Shown here: positions 32,442-43,574 of the stretch, piece after piece | Numbering within the stretch: position 1 is the stretch's first letter | How the letters are laid out: the number at the start of each line of letters is the position of its first letter | DNA from: Plasmodium malariae | Lineage: Eukaryota > Apicomplexa > Aconoidasida > Haemosporida > Plasmodiidae | Direction of reading: 5' to 3' | Length of the DNA stretch: 64,000 nt | NCBI RefSeq assembly: GCF_900090045.1 | Contig: NC_041786.1 | Location: forward strand, 2,164,501 to 2,228,500 | Position numbers and translations under genes: made by a program | The notes under the pieces: model-generated | The model's input: only the letters and a program-made list of their open reading frames with translations | The model's database searches: none | What the model was told of the DNA's origin: nothing

Positions 32442-35132
32442 CTATAATTTCAGCTGGTCTGCTAACAACTCAAATGCATCCAATTTTACATTCGGTTTTG
32501 TGTTGGATTCCTCTGTCTTTGTGGACGTTATAGTGAAGGAGGTAAAAAAATTATTTATTTGGTCATCATCAATTTTCATCGAATTGTTCAGAGAATTCTC
32601 AAAACTATCTGACACTTTATTTGTATTATATTTGCTTTTATTATTACTTATTGCAGAAGCATTATTATGGTTTCTATAATTTGTTGCTCCGTCTATATAT
32701 GATTCATTTTTCAAATTATGCATGTTCCCATCCATATCTGCATTGTCAAAAGTTCTCCTTGTTCCACTACAGATATTTTCATTTATGTCTATTAAACTAA
32801 AATCATTGTTATATTTAGAATTTTCTATATTCTGTAAATTCTTTTTATCAAACGGGTGTCTTTCCTTATCTCCGGATATTAATGCATTTATATCATTATT
32901 CGAATGGTTACTAAGTTCGCATTTTTTATTAATGTGGTCATAATTATTTGCTACACTCTTGTCAGGATTACCAATATTTAAATGGCTCAAGTCATTTATA
33001 TGTGTGCTCGCACTCTGCATATTCTCCCATAGGAAATTAATTTGATTGTTATTACTTTTATAAGGATGTTTAATATTATCATTTTCGAAGCTTAAAATGT
33101 TATCATCATCATTTAGATTACTTTGGTTGTATGACAGTGTGTTTGTCTGACCCCCTTTCTGATTATAATCATTATTTTTGTTATCTAAGAAAATTAAATT
33201 GTTATTACAATTTTTTTTTATTTTGGTAGGAGCATTTACTATACTGTTTGTTGTTTGGCTTATATAATCTCTTTCTTCATTTTTTGATGTTGACATGTTT
33301 CTATATTTTGTATCACCATTTTTATTACTCATATTAATATTCATTTGAGATAAATTCTTAACATTTAAGCTGCTAAATAATTCGTTATTCTTATCGGTCT
33401 GGCTATTCATTAAAAAATCATCATTATGGTAATCCTTGTTTTCATTATATTTTTTTTTTCTTATACTCTCTTGGCAATTTTGTTTAATATCTTTTGTGTC
33501 GTGATGAAACAGGTCAAAACTGTTCATATTGTTATTTGGGCTAAAATTATTAATATTAATGTTGCTTCTACTGGGAACAGTACTACTGCTATGGTTATTG
33601 TTATAGTTATTGTTATTTGTATCGCTATTTCTGATGCTTATTCTATCGGTCATGCCGCCACCACGCATAGCACTATTAGTATCATGCTTATTACTAGGTA
33701 AGGGAAATTCATCATCAATATCTAGTAAATTTGGGATTTCTACAGTTTTTTTGAATTCTTTCTTTACAGACTCCTTTTCAGTAGAAGGTTTTTGCTGCAA
33801 TCCCATCAAAACAAATATTTCGATGACATGCTTTTTTAACTGTTTAATTTCTTTGCATTTGTACAACTCTTCCAAAGTTTGATTTTTCAAGTCTTGTATT
33901 AAGAAATCTAACGTTTCTATAACTTTTTCATTTCCTTTTTTTTTTCTATGAATTAGTAGATGCCTTATAACACATAAAACTTTGAATTTATATTTCCATG
34001 TCTCTTCTTCATCTGTAAATTTACTTTTTAATTTTGAAGTCAAAATAGACACAATTACTTTTGTATCTAATGTTTCACATTTTTGAGAAAATTCGTTTAA
34101 TAAATTTTCACATGGTACTTTATTAATTCCAGTAGTCATTAAAACATCATCTATAATTTTCGCTTCATATATTCCTGAAGCTTGCGATTCCTGAGGTTTT
34201 CTTGCCTTTTCCATTTTGTTAAAATTAGGATGGCAAGTTCCAATGTACCCCCCTCCTCCGTAGTTTCCGCTACAATTTCCTCCATAACTGTTAAAATTAT
34301 CCTTACGCCTCATATAACTTTTTTCAAAATTTCTACTAAAAGCATTACCATTCATTATGCTCTGTATATTCAAAGAACCGTTTGCATAATTTTTTGAAAT
34401 AGACGCACTAACTTTATTAATTTTATTTACAAAAGAAGAGGGAATGTATTTATTTGCAACTTCATTTAAATATTTCATAGCTATTTCTCCCTTGGTTTTT
34501 TGAACAGGGTTTTGGTTAAAATATGGATTACCAAAACCCAACATTTTACTCATATAATTATTTCGATTATTAAATTTGTTCATTGTGGAATTATTTGCAT
34601 TTAAATTGTATTCCATGCTATTGGCACTGGCAGAAGTAGGACTAGTATAACTATTGCTAACTCCATTATTATACTTCTCAAATACAGAATTACCAAAACC
34701 TTCTATTCTGTTATTTTTCATCATATCTTGACTATTACTTACTGAATTCTTTACATTATTGTCTGCACCATCATATGAATATATTACTTTTATTAAATCC
34801 GTAGCTTCCTTACGAACTAACATAGATGGAGTATCACCTTTTAATTCGTCATGTACTATATTACAATTTTGACATTCCTTAATTAAGTCTATTTTCTTTT
34901 TTAAAAAGATTCTAAAATCAGATCTTTTCTTATCACATAAATGCTTTAATATTTTCAACGTTTTTAATTTTACATTTAAGTCTGTTCTCTGTAATTTCTT
35001 TATTAAATATTCACCCACAAAATTCAAAGAATCCTTGGAACAAAACGCTATCTGAGATATTTCATTGTATAAGTAACCCGGAGTAGGTTCATCATTTGAT
35101 GAAGTTGCTTTGTTCAGAATCAGCCTGTTCAT
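32442..35132 (-). CDS. ENTH/VHS-type adaptor protein, tepsin-like
   Basis: Single exon, 896 residues. The N-terminal about 125 residues form a helical ENTH/VHS-like domain: NKATSSNDEPTPGYLYNEIS, FVGEYLIKKLQ, VKLKTLKILKHLCDK, then VRKEATDLIKVIYSYDG. The wording, especially the start and the VRKEATDLIKV helix, resembles tepsin, the AP-4 accessory ENTH protein, more than canonical epsins. A second helical segment (about 330-460: GIYEAKIIDDVLMTTGINKVP through KHVIEIFVLMGL) resembles the VHS-like domain of tepsin. The remaining about 430 residues are Asn-rich and disordered, ending NVKLDAFELLADQLKL, a hydrophobic motif of the sort that adaptors recognise. Role: cargo-vesicle formation at the Golgi/endosome, by family inference. 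Confidence 0.85.
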   Translation of the reverse strand: MNRLILNKATSSNDEPTPGYLYNEISQIAFCSKDSLNFVGEYLIKKLQRTDLNVKLKTLKILKHLCDKKRSDFRIFLKKKIDLIKECQNCNIVHDELKGDTPSMLVRKEATDLIKVIYSYDGADNNVKNSVSNSQDMMKNNRIEGFGNSVFEKYNNGVSNSYTSPTSASANSMEYNLNANNSTMNKFNNRNNYMSKMLGFGNPYFNQNPVQKTKGEIAMKYLNEVANKYIPSSFVNKINKVSASISKNYANGSLNIQSIMNGNAFSRNFEKSYMRRKDNFNSYGGNCSGNYGGGGYIGTCHPNFNKMEKARKPQESQASGIYEAKIIDDVLMTTGINKVPCENLLNEFSQKCETLDTKVIVSILTSKLKSKFTDEEETWKYKFKVLCVIRHLLIHRKKKGNEKVIETLDFLIQDLKNQTLEELYKCKEIKQLKKHVIEIFVLMGLQQKPSTEKESVKKEFKKTVEIPNLLDIDDEFPLPSNKHDTNSAMRGGGMTDRISIRNSDTNNNNYNNNHSSSTVPSRSNININNFSPNNNMNSFDLFHHDTKDIKQNCQESIRKKKYNENKDYHNDDFLMNSQTDKNNELFSSLNVKNLSQMNINMSNKNGDTKYRNMSTSKNEERDYISQTTNSIVNAPTKIKKNCNNNLIFLDNKNNDYNQKGGQTNTLSYNQSNLNDDDNILSFENDNIKHPYKSNNNQINFLWENMQSASTHINDLSHLNIGNPDKSVANNYDHINKKCELSNHSNNDINALISGDKERHPFDKKNLQNIENSKYNNDFSLIDINENICSGTRRTFDNADMDGNMHNLKNESYIDGATNYRNHNNASAISNNKSKYNTNKVSDSFENSLNNSMKIDDDQINNFFTSFTITSTKTEESNTKPNVKLDAFELLADQLKL

Positions 35133-37673
35133 TTTGTTACCTCCCTTATTCTACTCCTTCGTTTTATCTTCGTTCGTTGTACCTTCGTTCTAGCTGCCTC
35201 CTTTGCCCCTTAATTTCACTCCACTTAATTATTTTATGCCTCTAGATTATTTTACTCTACTACTTTATTATTTTTCCCTACTAATTTATTACTATGTTAG
35301 GTTATTTTACGGGAATCTACTCTATCTACTCTATCCTTCCTAAAGTTTTGCAGGTAGTCATATTTTTAGCCCCCTTTACAACGTTGCTTTGTTATTACGG
35401 TGTCTGATTAGTTGTCTTGTGTAACTGGTTCCCTCGCTCAGTTATTCTATTTTGACTTTTTTTTTTTTTTTTTTTTTCTTAAATTATGTGTTATCTCCTT
35501 TGGTTATATTTTCCTTTAAATGTGATTTTTGTTTTATCGCCACTAGTATGTATACCTGATATATTCCTTCGATATAATCTTTTGGTATATTCCTTCGATA
35601 TAATCTTTTGGTATATTCCTTCGATATACTCTTTTGGTATATTCTTTTGATATAATCTTTTGATATAATCTTTTGATATAATCCTTTGATATATTCCTTT
35701 ATGTCTTTTAATTGCCCTCCTCTTATTACATATGTGATAAATATATTCCTCGCAAAATTAGCTCTTTATTTATCACCTTTTTAATATCCAAACTTTTTGC
35801 AAATATATTATATACATATATATACATGTGTGTATTGAAATGGTTTTTAAGTTGATATAAATAAAGTATAATATGCATAGTCACTTTAGAGGGCAAATAT
35901 ATAAGGGTTAATTGCACACTCCTAAAAATATTTACCTGCTAATATGTTGTTACAGTACCGGTTTTTTGGTATATTATTATATACGTAAAAAATGTTGTGC
36001 ACACATTATGTTAAAAAAAAAACAAAAAAAAAAAAACAGAAAAAAGGAATAACACAGAAACGCAAAAATGCATAAACAGATAAACGCTTTAACGCATGAA
36101 CGCAAAAACGGAAAAAAGGAAAACAAAAAGGAGATTTAATAATACGTCGATATTTTTCTCTTTTATTCATCTTTTCCCCTTTCCTTCACCTTTCTCTTCC
36201 ACACCTTCTCTTTTTCTATTAATACAATTTATAAATATTTAAAAAATTCCTGATTATTATTATTTAAAAAAAAAATGTTAGGTATTACCTACAGTTTTCA
36301 ATTTAGCTAATGCATTATTTTTTTTTTTTTTAAAAGAGAAAAAAACAGTAAGGTAAAAATATATACAAATATATTATTTATACATAAATATATTGCGCAT
36401 AAAAAGAACCATTTGGTTAATTTAACAATTTGTTTTATGTACGTATTGACCTCTCCACATACACTTATGTATTTACATATTTTTGTACAATCCTCTTTTA
36501 GTAATAAAATTACATATTTAGCATCTTGATTGTACATAGTAATATATAGCATCACAAAATGTACAGTTTTTTTTTCTTTTTTTTTGTTTTTCCTTTGTCT
36601 TTCTTTTACATTTAAATATTCAAAATAAACAATTTTTACTCATTGAAATAGTCAATGAACTTATTTCAGTTTTTTTTTTTTTTTAAATTGATGAAAAGAA
36701 GTCAATTAAAAAATGTAAAGTGCAAAAATTGTATAAAAACTAAAAAATTTTCACCTTGACAAATATGTACGTATATATTTATATATATATATTTATATAT
36801 TTGTATATATATTTGTATATATGTTTGTATATATGTTTGTATATATGTTTGTATATATGTTTGTACATGTATTTATTGTATACATATATATATTTTTTTT
36901 TTTTTTGTCAATGGATAAACATATGTTAAAAAGTAATACATATTTGTAGTTATATGGTCTTTAAAAATTGTATGTGCACACTTCTATTTTGTTTGTTCGT
37001 TTATTTGTTTTCTTCTATTTTATTTAAATCTAGGTTATTTTTTTTTTTTTTTATTTTGCTGCGTTATTGTTTTGAATATTACCATTTTATCATAAAAAGA
37101 ACGTTACTATAATAAAATATGATTTAAAAAAAAAAAAAAAAAGGAAAAGAAAAATAGAAAGAAAAAAAGAAAGAAAAAAAATGTACAATGTGGTACATTC
37201 TATAATTTTCATAAACACTTGAAAGGTGAAAAATAGATGAATAAATAACGATATGTAAAAGCAGAGATTAATAAAAGAAAATTCATAAAATGCATATTTA
37301 ACTGCTCTATCTCACTCTGGGGTTGAAGCTTAACTACTTATGACGGCAACAAAAGGGCAAATTTGATTAAAATTATTCATCACAAAAATTAGTTCAAAAT
37401 TTTAGTTGTACGCCCATGTGCACTACTAGGAAAAAAGGGAGTTTCGTTTCTCCACAATTTTGAATTTAGAAAAAAAAAAAAACAAAAAAAAAAACAAATA
37501 AATAAATAAACCAACATACAAACGAACAAACAAGCGAACAATAAAACAGTTACACCAAATTGAGTGTACCTGTATTTTATCAACAACATTAAGTTCGCGC
37601 AAAAATGTATAAACAAACAAGCCATTAATACAGTAATAGGCAAAAAGTTTGCGACAGGAATGGATAAAATGAA
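35133..37673. other. Gene-free stretch, 2.5 kb, upstream of the ENTH protein
   Basis: Contains the 26-nt repeat at 35560-35705 and a GTTTGTATATAT repeat near 36795-36870, with poly-T runs. ORFs near 37389-37643 are Phe/Cys-rich and derived from A-rich DNA on the other strand. No gene is supported. Confidence 0.6.
35560..35705. repeat. 26-nt composite tandem repeat (GATATAATCTTTT / GGTATATTCCTTC)
   Basis: Alternating 13-nt half-units GATATAATCTTTT and GGTATATTCCTTC repeat about eleven times, with the order breaking down toward the right end. It lies about 450 nt upstream of the ENTH start codon. Confidence 0.85.
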
Positions 37674-40637
37674 TTAAATTGCGTAAGAATACAAATAATC
37701 CTTAATTCTATGGAATAATTTATTAAAATTCACGTTAGCATAAACTAAAATCAAGAAATTAATTATGTATATGTTAAAATTGTAGTCAATCATTTTGCTC
37801 ATGATGTTTATTATGTCATTTTTAGATGAGTCAAAATTTAAATTGTTTGAATTTAGGAATAACACAAATTGTTCATTTTTATATGTTAAATGAAAGTGAT
37901 CTTTGAAGAGGTCTTCAAGAATATTTGTAATGTATGTAAATATGTTATTAGTAAAAGCAGAAATGCACGACTGAAAATATATATTCATTACATAATTTAA
38001 GAGTATATTATTATCTACATTTGTATCTGTACTGATGAAAACCAAAATTTTCCTTACTGCATTGTGAAACGGATTATATGCATCTTTATATATGCTTAAA
38101 AAGTTTAAAATAAAAATTTTTTCAAAAAAAAGAATGGAAATTTTACGCGCATCTGAGCTAATTTCGGAAGAATACTTCATATTGTAATTATTTATGTTTA
38201 AAAAATAATACAAAAGCTCATTAATTGTTGTTAAGTCATTTATATAATACAACTTTTTCTCTAAACAGATAAAAGTATTTTGAATCATATATTTATAAGT
38301 ATAATGAAATAAAAATTCCTGTACATTTCTAATTTTAATTACATTCATATTTAGTAACTTACCTTTAATGTGTTCATACACATCTAGGTTATTTCTGTAT
38401 AGTAGTAAGAAAAATTCTTTGTTATTTTTATAAAAATCCTTTTGTACCTCCAGATTGGTTCCATAACTATTGTTATTATTTATAAGTCTATACAGACTTG
38501 ATAATAATACTTCAATTTTATCTGAAGTAAAACTGGAAGAATTTGAGAATTGCCCTATTCTAATACGTTCATATAAATAACCTAAATATGATAATACATA
38601 TATATTATTTATGTGAGTACTTATTGATATAATATAGAATAACAATATATCTATATCTGTTGTTTTGTCTAGACTATTAATAAAATATATTAACATATTT
38701 TTGTAATTTATTGAATTTTCTAAACTTGAAAGAAGTATTGGTAGGTATTTCCTTTTACTGTTAGTACCTTTCGTTTTAATATAATGATTAATGCTATCTA
38801 AAAATTTTACATGCGCCAATAAATGTACAGTATGACTTTTATATACTCTATTATGTTTCATATTTATTTTGCTCCCATCGGTGGCATAATAATTATCATG
38901 TTTGTTTGCACTCATATTTTCCGTTGTGTACCTGTTCGTATTTAGTAGCACACGGGAATGTAGACCTCCAGACATATCGATGCAGATGTAGTTCTCTTTA
39001 TATTTTCCTTCCCCTTTTTCTTCCCTTCTTTTGTCATCATTTTCAAAACCCATTTCGCCATGCCCATTGTCAGTATTGCTATTATGAGAAAAATGCTCAT
39101 TATGCATTTCTTCTACATTACTGTTTTTATTGTTCTGGAGTATGTACTTTTCATTACTATATAAATATACTGAATAAAGTGTATCTACGCACTTATTAAA
39201 ATACTTGCAAGTTACAACTGTGCTAATTTGTGGAGATTCGTCACTAGGTTGTTTCAATTTTTCTTCGATTAACTTAAGAATAGCATATTTCATACGACTA
39301 TTTTGAAAGTTTTGGAAAACTTGATCACCTTCAACATCCCAATTATCTGCACCCCTTCCAACAGTCCAAACATTTTCCACCTCTACAACCCGTTCAACGT
39401 TTTCCACGTTTTCTCCTCCCTCAACATTTCCTCCTACCTGCAGCAGCAGAAACAACTGGTGCATGTCTAAATTTGACAGCATTTTATAATTCCTTTTAAG
39501 AAAGGAACAAAAATTAAAGAAATATTTATTTTTTTTATGTCCAAACTCGCAGACTTTTTTAATGCCTGATATGTAGTAAAAGCAGTCAATGATTGTGTAA
39601 AATTTTGTCAAGTCATATAGGGCGTTTTTATTTTTTATGTTTTTTTCTTTTTCACTTAAAGCTAATTCTACATTAGATATATCTATTAATTGAAGAGAGT
39701 TATCAAGGACACTAACAAAATGATCAAGTAATTCTTCAGTATATATATTATTATGCATATTATTATGTATATTATTGTACTTATGGCACAAAAAAAGTAT
39801 TTCCGCTATTTGACTTAAGTGCAAACTTTGTTTTCGTTTGTAAAATAAATAGCTGCTATATTTAATCAGCGCGTTCGCAAGTTTACATATTTCACGATGA
39901 ACGCTACTAATATCATTCAACGAGTTAATTTTTGCATCCTTTTTAAATTTGTTTCTTATTAAAAAAACATTGTAATTGTTAAGGTAAAAATGTGTGTCAC
40001 CTTTTTTGTAACTATATTTGTTTTCAAAGTAGATGTAAAATAAATGAATTAATATTAAATCATTTGTTTTGAAATTATATATATTATTTATAATATGCTC
40101 ATTTATTTTTTTTAAATATACGATATTCATGTTGTGAACAAAGAAGCTATATAATATTAGTAAAACCTGTTTTACGGTGAGGCTATTTAATGAATTCATT
40201 ATATAAAGGTACACTTCCTTTATATTTAGTGCGCTTTTTACATCATTACATTGCTTGATAGTGATAGCATAATTACAGTAACGTTTGTCATATAGTTCTA
40301 AATTTGTAGATGCATGCATAGAATCATCAAAATTATCATGGATCATCATCATCATCTCTTTTTTTTTTTTTTTTTTTTTTTCATCACCTTTGTTCATAAT
40401 AACATTTTTATAAAGATAAGAAATCCCTAAATCTATATTAGATAAACCATGCTCCTCTTTATATTCCTTTTCTGTGCCATCTTTAACATCTTTAATTAAC
40501 TTAATAAGATAATTGCTGTTTTTTAGCTTCTCATATAAATCATTGTTGCTAAGTAGATGAAATTTACGAAACTGTAAGAAGCATTTTGCTTTTCTCGAAA
40601 GAAGTCTATGATGTTTTGCCTTAAGCCGTAGGATCAT
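37674..40637 (-). CDS. Conserved Plasmodium protein, 987 residues, helical-repeat-like, possibly organellar
   Basis: Single long exon. The N-terminus (MILRLKAKHHRLLSRKAKCF) is basic, has no acidic residues for about 30 positions and looks like a mitochondrial presequence. The body is rich in Leu/Ile/Tyr/Asn helices arranged in repeat-like pairs (for example VKQVLLILYSFFVHNM, HLSQIAEILFLCHKYN, DIDILLFYIISISTH, VQEFLFHYTYKYM). That pattern is reminiscent of the helical-repeat RNA-binding proteins of apicomplexan mitochondria. No RAP domain is seen at the C-terminus. A run of seven Lys is encoded by 23 consecutive T on the + strand (40359-40381). A Val/Glu-rich repeat (VENVERVVEVENV) sits near residue 420. 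The family is not recognised with certainty. Confidence 0.85.
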   Translation of the reverse strand: MILRLKAKHHRLLSRKAKCFLQFRKFHLLSNNDLYEKLKNSNYLIKLIKDVKDGTEKEYKEEHGLSNIDLGISYLYKNVIMNKGDEKKKKKKKEMMMMIHDNFDDSMHASTNLELYDKRYCNYAITIKQCNDVKSALNIKEVYLYIMNSLNSLTVKQVLLILYSFFVHNMNIVYLKKINEHIINNIYNFKTNDLILIHLFYIYFENKYSYKKGDTHFYLNNYNVFLIRNKFKKDAKINSLNDISSVHREICKLANALIKYSSYLFYKRKQSLHLSQIAEILFLCHKYNNIHNNMHNNIYTEELLDHFVSVLDNSLQLIDISNVELALSEKEKNIKNKNALYDLTKFYTIIDCFYYISGIKKVCEFGHKKNKYFFNFCSFLKRNYKMLSNLDMHQLFLLLQVGGNVEGGENVENVERVVEVENVWTVGRGADNWDVEGDQVFQNFQNSRMKYAILKLIEEKLKQPSDESPQISTVVTCKYFNKCVDTLYSVYLYSNEKYILQNNKNSNVEEMHNEHFSHNSNTDNGHGEMGFENDDKRREEKGEGKYKENYICIDMSGGLHSRVLLNTNRYTTENMSANKHDNYYATDGSKINMKHNRVYKSHTVHLLAHVKFLDSINHYIKTKGTNSKRKYLPILLSSLENSINYKNMLIYFINSLDKTTDIDILLFYIISISTHINNIYVLSYLGYLYERIRIGQFSNSSSFTSDKIEVLLSSLYRLINNNNSYGTNLEVQKDFYKNNKEFFLLLYRNNLDVYEHIKGKLLNMNVIKIRNVQEFLFHYTYKYMIQNTFICLEKKLYYINDLTTINELLYYFLNINNYNMKYSSEISSDARKISILFFEKIFILNFLSIYKDAYNPFHNAVRKILVFISTDTNVDNNILLNYVMNIYFQSCISAFTNNIFTYITNILEDLFKDHFHLTYKNEQFVLFLNSNNLNFDSSKNDIINIMSKMIDYNFNIYIINFLILVYANVNFNKLFHRIKDYLYSYAI

Positions 40638-40740
40638 AATTTAGTGTTTATATAAGAAGTATTTGTGGGTGGGTATATGGTTGTATGTGCATTTGTGCTT
40701 GTTTACATATTTGTAAAGGCTCACGTGCACATACCCCCCC

Positions 40741-40852
40741 CCACACATATATATACACACATATATATACACACATATATATACACACATATATATACAC
40801 ACATATATATACACACATATATATACACACATATATATACACACATATATGT
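40741..40852. repeat. 14-nt repeat (ATATATACACACAT)
   Basis: Seven or eight perfect copies of a unit mixing TA and CA dinucleotides, preceded by a C9 run. Both strands stay open in all frames, producing artefactual ORFs. Confidence 0.95.
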
Positions 40853-41822
40853 ATATATATATTTATATATGTAACACCTATACATATAAAAGCACAAATA
40901 TATCCACCTTACTGTTCAACACCAAATGTATAATAAGCGGGCAAAATATTTTTATTCTTTTTTTATTTTTTTTTTTGCTTTCATTATTTTATTATTTTAA
41001 CATTCAGCTATTAGCTAGGCTACTTATTTTGCTTTCGAGGTGGGTTACTTAGGAAACATCAATGCTTTAAGTGGCTGATTATATGAATATATATATATAA
41101 GTATACATTTATATGTATGAACGTACAAATAACGCATATTTATTCTGTATATATTTACATGCAATTACTATCTTATGTGACTTTACACCTACCCCCCATT
41201 TTATTTCGTTATCGACAAATTAATTCATTTGTTCGGCATTTATATAGATTTAGAGGAAAAAAAAATAATAATAATAAAATAAAAAACATAAATAAATAAA
41301 AGAATGTTCAATTTGTACCAATTCAGCTACTATACAATGTTTTAAAAAAAAAAATTTATTTTTATTAGCATTTTAACCTCCAAAAAAATTATTTTTTCCT
41401 TTTTTCTCTATATCAAAGTTTTAAAATATTTTCTCCTTTTTTTTTTAAAGAAAAAGTTTAAAAAAAGTAAAAAAAAATTAAAAGGTGTAAAAAAGAATTT
41501 CAGCTAGCGTTACAGTATAATAAACCTTTTTTAAAAAATTAGGTGTAACAATCTATAATAATGATGGTGGGTATATATAAATAAGAAATATTGTTTAAGG
41601 TTACAAATATGGAGTAAATAAATGCACAAGATGTATGCTGTAACTTCGAAATAAATGTATATACGTAAAAATATACATATATAGAAGTACATGGAGTATA
41701 TTTATAAACAGGACTTTATGTTCACTTATCGGCGATTTCAAAATTTTGCAAATTTGACAAATTTTTTCCCATTTAAAATTAAACGCAGAGAGTATGTATA
41801 TATATTCATACATATATACATT

Positions 41823-41827
<5 letters not shown>

Positions 41828-41890
<63 letters not shown>
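41828..41890. repeat. (AT)n microsatellite
   Basis: Uninterrupted AT tract of about 31 dinucleotides in the divergent region. Confidence 0.95.
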
Positions 41891-41893
<3 letters not shown>

Positions 41894-42431
41894 AATATAT
41901 TTTTTTACAAACCAGAAATCATGTTGCTTACTTTGGACGACTCATTTGTTTTTTTAATAAATGCCATTTGAAAAGAAAAAATGAACTGAACACTTTTATT
42001 TTTCACACACAACAAAAAAGCAGTGGATTACGGAAAAATTCTCAATAAGCTTTTTTAAATCCCACAGTTTGCTTAAAATACTATATTTGTAATAATAATA
42101 ATAAAGCAAGGAAGTCACAAAAAAAAAAAAAATAAGCAATGGGGTTTCGCAGGTTTTAATAAAAATTTCACAAAGGTAATTGAAAAAGCTGAAATTAACC
42201 TTAAATCGCATACATCTTTTCACAACAAACTTTAATTCAAAATTAAAAAAACAAAACATGAAAAAAAGCAAAAAAAAACGAAAAAAACAAAAAAAACGAA
42301 AAAAACAGAAAAACAAAAAAACATAAAAGCAAAGAAAAGAAAAGAAAAACCAACAAACATTAACGAATTAATCTAATTAATAATATATACGTACATGGTA
42401 ACAGAATTTATAGTACATTTGTTATACTTTA

Positions 42432-42463
<32 letters not shown>

Positions 42464-42527
42464 CTTATGTTTACTCTATCAATTGTCAAAGCGGAACCAT
42501 TTGAAAAAAAGTGTAAAATTTGCGAGA

Positions 42528-43574
42528 ATGATGAATATATTTAAGCGTAAAAATTATAAGGAAAACGGTGCTTATCCTTCTGAGAGTTCGAAAAGAGATG
42601 AAGAGGAAAAAAAAAAAAAAAAAAAAAGTAGAATAAAAGATTTATTTAAGTATATAAAGTACATATTAGCTAATAAAGTTAAAACAAAATATAAGTATTC
42701 CTTTTTTGTTGGATTATTTATTACTTTTTTAATTTTTAGCGGTTTTTTTCAGTTTCTTCTCGAATTTTTTCACACTCACTTTTACAATATAAAATATATT
42801 GACGTGTCAGACACAGAAAAATTAAAAGAAATATTTTTTAGTAACAAACCTTATTTAGTATATTGTAAAAATGATAAGCAAGAAAATATACACTCAGTTA
42901 TTAACTCAAACATATCAAATTTTCCAAGCATTTTGAATATAGCTATTATTAATTGTAAAAGCAAATTACCAAGTAACCAAAATGTGTATGAACGTTTTAA
43001 GTTAAGTGAAAGAACTCAAGCTTTTATTATTTGTTATGGTAGAAAACCTAAACCAATTACTTTGGATTTATTAAATAGTAAAAAAAAATTCATAACATTT
43101 GTACGTGATGCATTAGTATTTTCAGTTCCATTTTTTAGTAAATTTCCTCAGTTCCAGACAAAATGTTTAAATAAAAATAAAAAATGTGTACTATTTATTA
43201 GTAGAAATCATATGACTAACAGAAGTAATAAATATAATTACATTAATGATATTTTTGTTAATAATAAATATTTTGATATTAACCCAATGATCATTGACCA
43301 CAAGAAATTTTTATTGAAGTTAAATGATGAAATTTTTACATCTTACAACAAAAATAGAGATATTCATGTTTTTTGCCTTTTCAATCATACTGAGGGACAG
43401 ACTAGTGAATACTATGGTTATTTTTATAAAGAAAATTTTGATGATTTTAAGAAATTGTCATCTTTTGTTTCAGGGTGTATAAAAGCGGACAACAAAAGTA
43501 GTGAAGTCATAAAGCTTTCAAGCGTTCCTCAAATAAAGTATAGAACAAGTAAAAAAAAAAATAACAAAAGATAA
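42528..43574 (+). CDS. Membrane-anchored protein with a possible thioredoxin-like domain, 348 residues
   Basis: I chose the ATG at 42528 (MMNIFKRKNYKENG); upstream the frame stays open into a poly-A run but has no nearby ATG. A basic, Lys-rich N-terminus with a seven-Lys run precedes one transmembrane helix at about 58-82 (YSFFVGLFITFLIFSGFF). The rest is a globular domain: the segment SNKPYLVYCKNDKQ, then SILNIAIINCKSKL, then QAFIICYGRKPKPIT, has the strand-helix-strand spacing of a thioredoxin fold, as in some membrane DnaJ proteins, without a CxxC active site. It could be the thioredoxin-like part of a DnaJC16-type protein lacking the J domain. Placement in the ER membrane is inferred. Confidence 0.8.
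   Translation: MMNIFKRKNYKENGAYPSESSKRDEEEKKKKKKSRIKDLFKYIKYILANKVKTKYKYSFFVGLFITFLIFSGFFQFLLEFFHTHFYNIKYIDVSDTEKLKEIFFSNKPYLVYCKNDKQENIHSVINSNISNFPSILNIAIINCKSKLPSNQNVYERFKLSERTQAFIICYGRKPKPITLDLLNSKKKFITFVRDALVFSVPFFSKFPQFQTKCLNKNKKCVLFISRNHMTNRSNKYNYINDIFVNNKYFDINPMIIDHKKFLLKLNDEIFTSYNKNRDIHVFCLFNHTEGQTSEYYGYFYKENFDDFKKLSSFVSGCIKADNKSSEVIKLSSVPQIKYRTSKKKNNKR

Larger units (their letters stand above)
40638..42527. promoter_or_regulatory. Divergent intergenic region, 1.9 kb
   Basis: Lies between the start codons of two diverging genes, so it must contain both promoters. It holds the 14-nt repeat at 40741-40852, a long (AT)n tract at 41828-41890 and a run of about 25 A near 42439-42463, just ahead of the right-hand gene. 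There is no other coding sequence. Confidence 0.6.
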
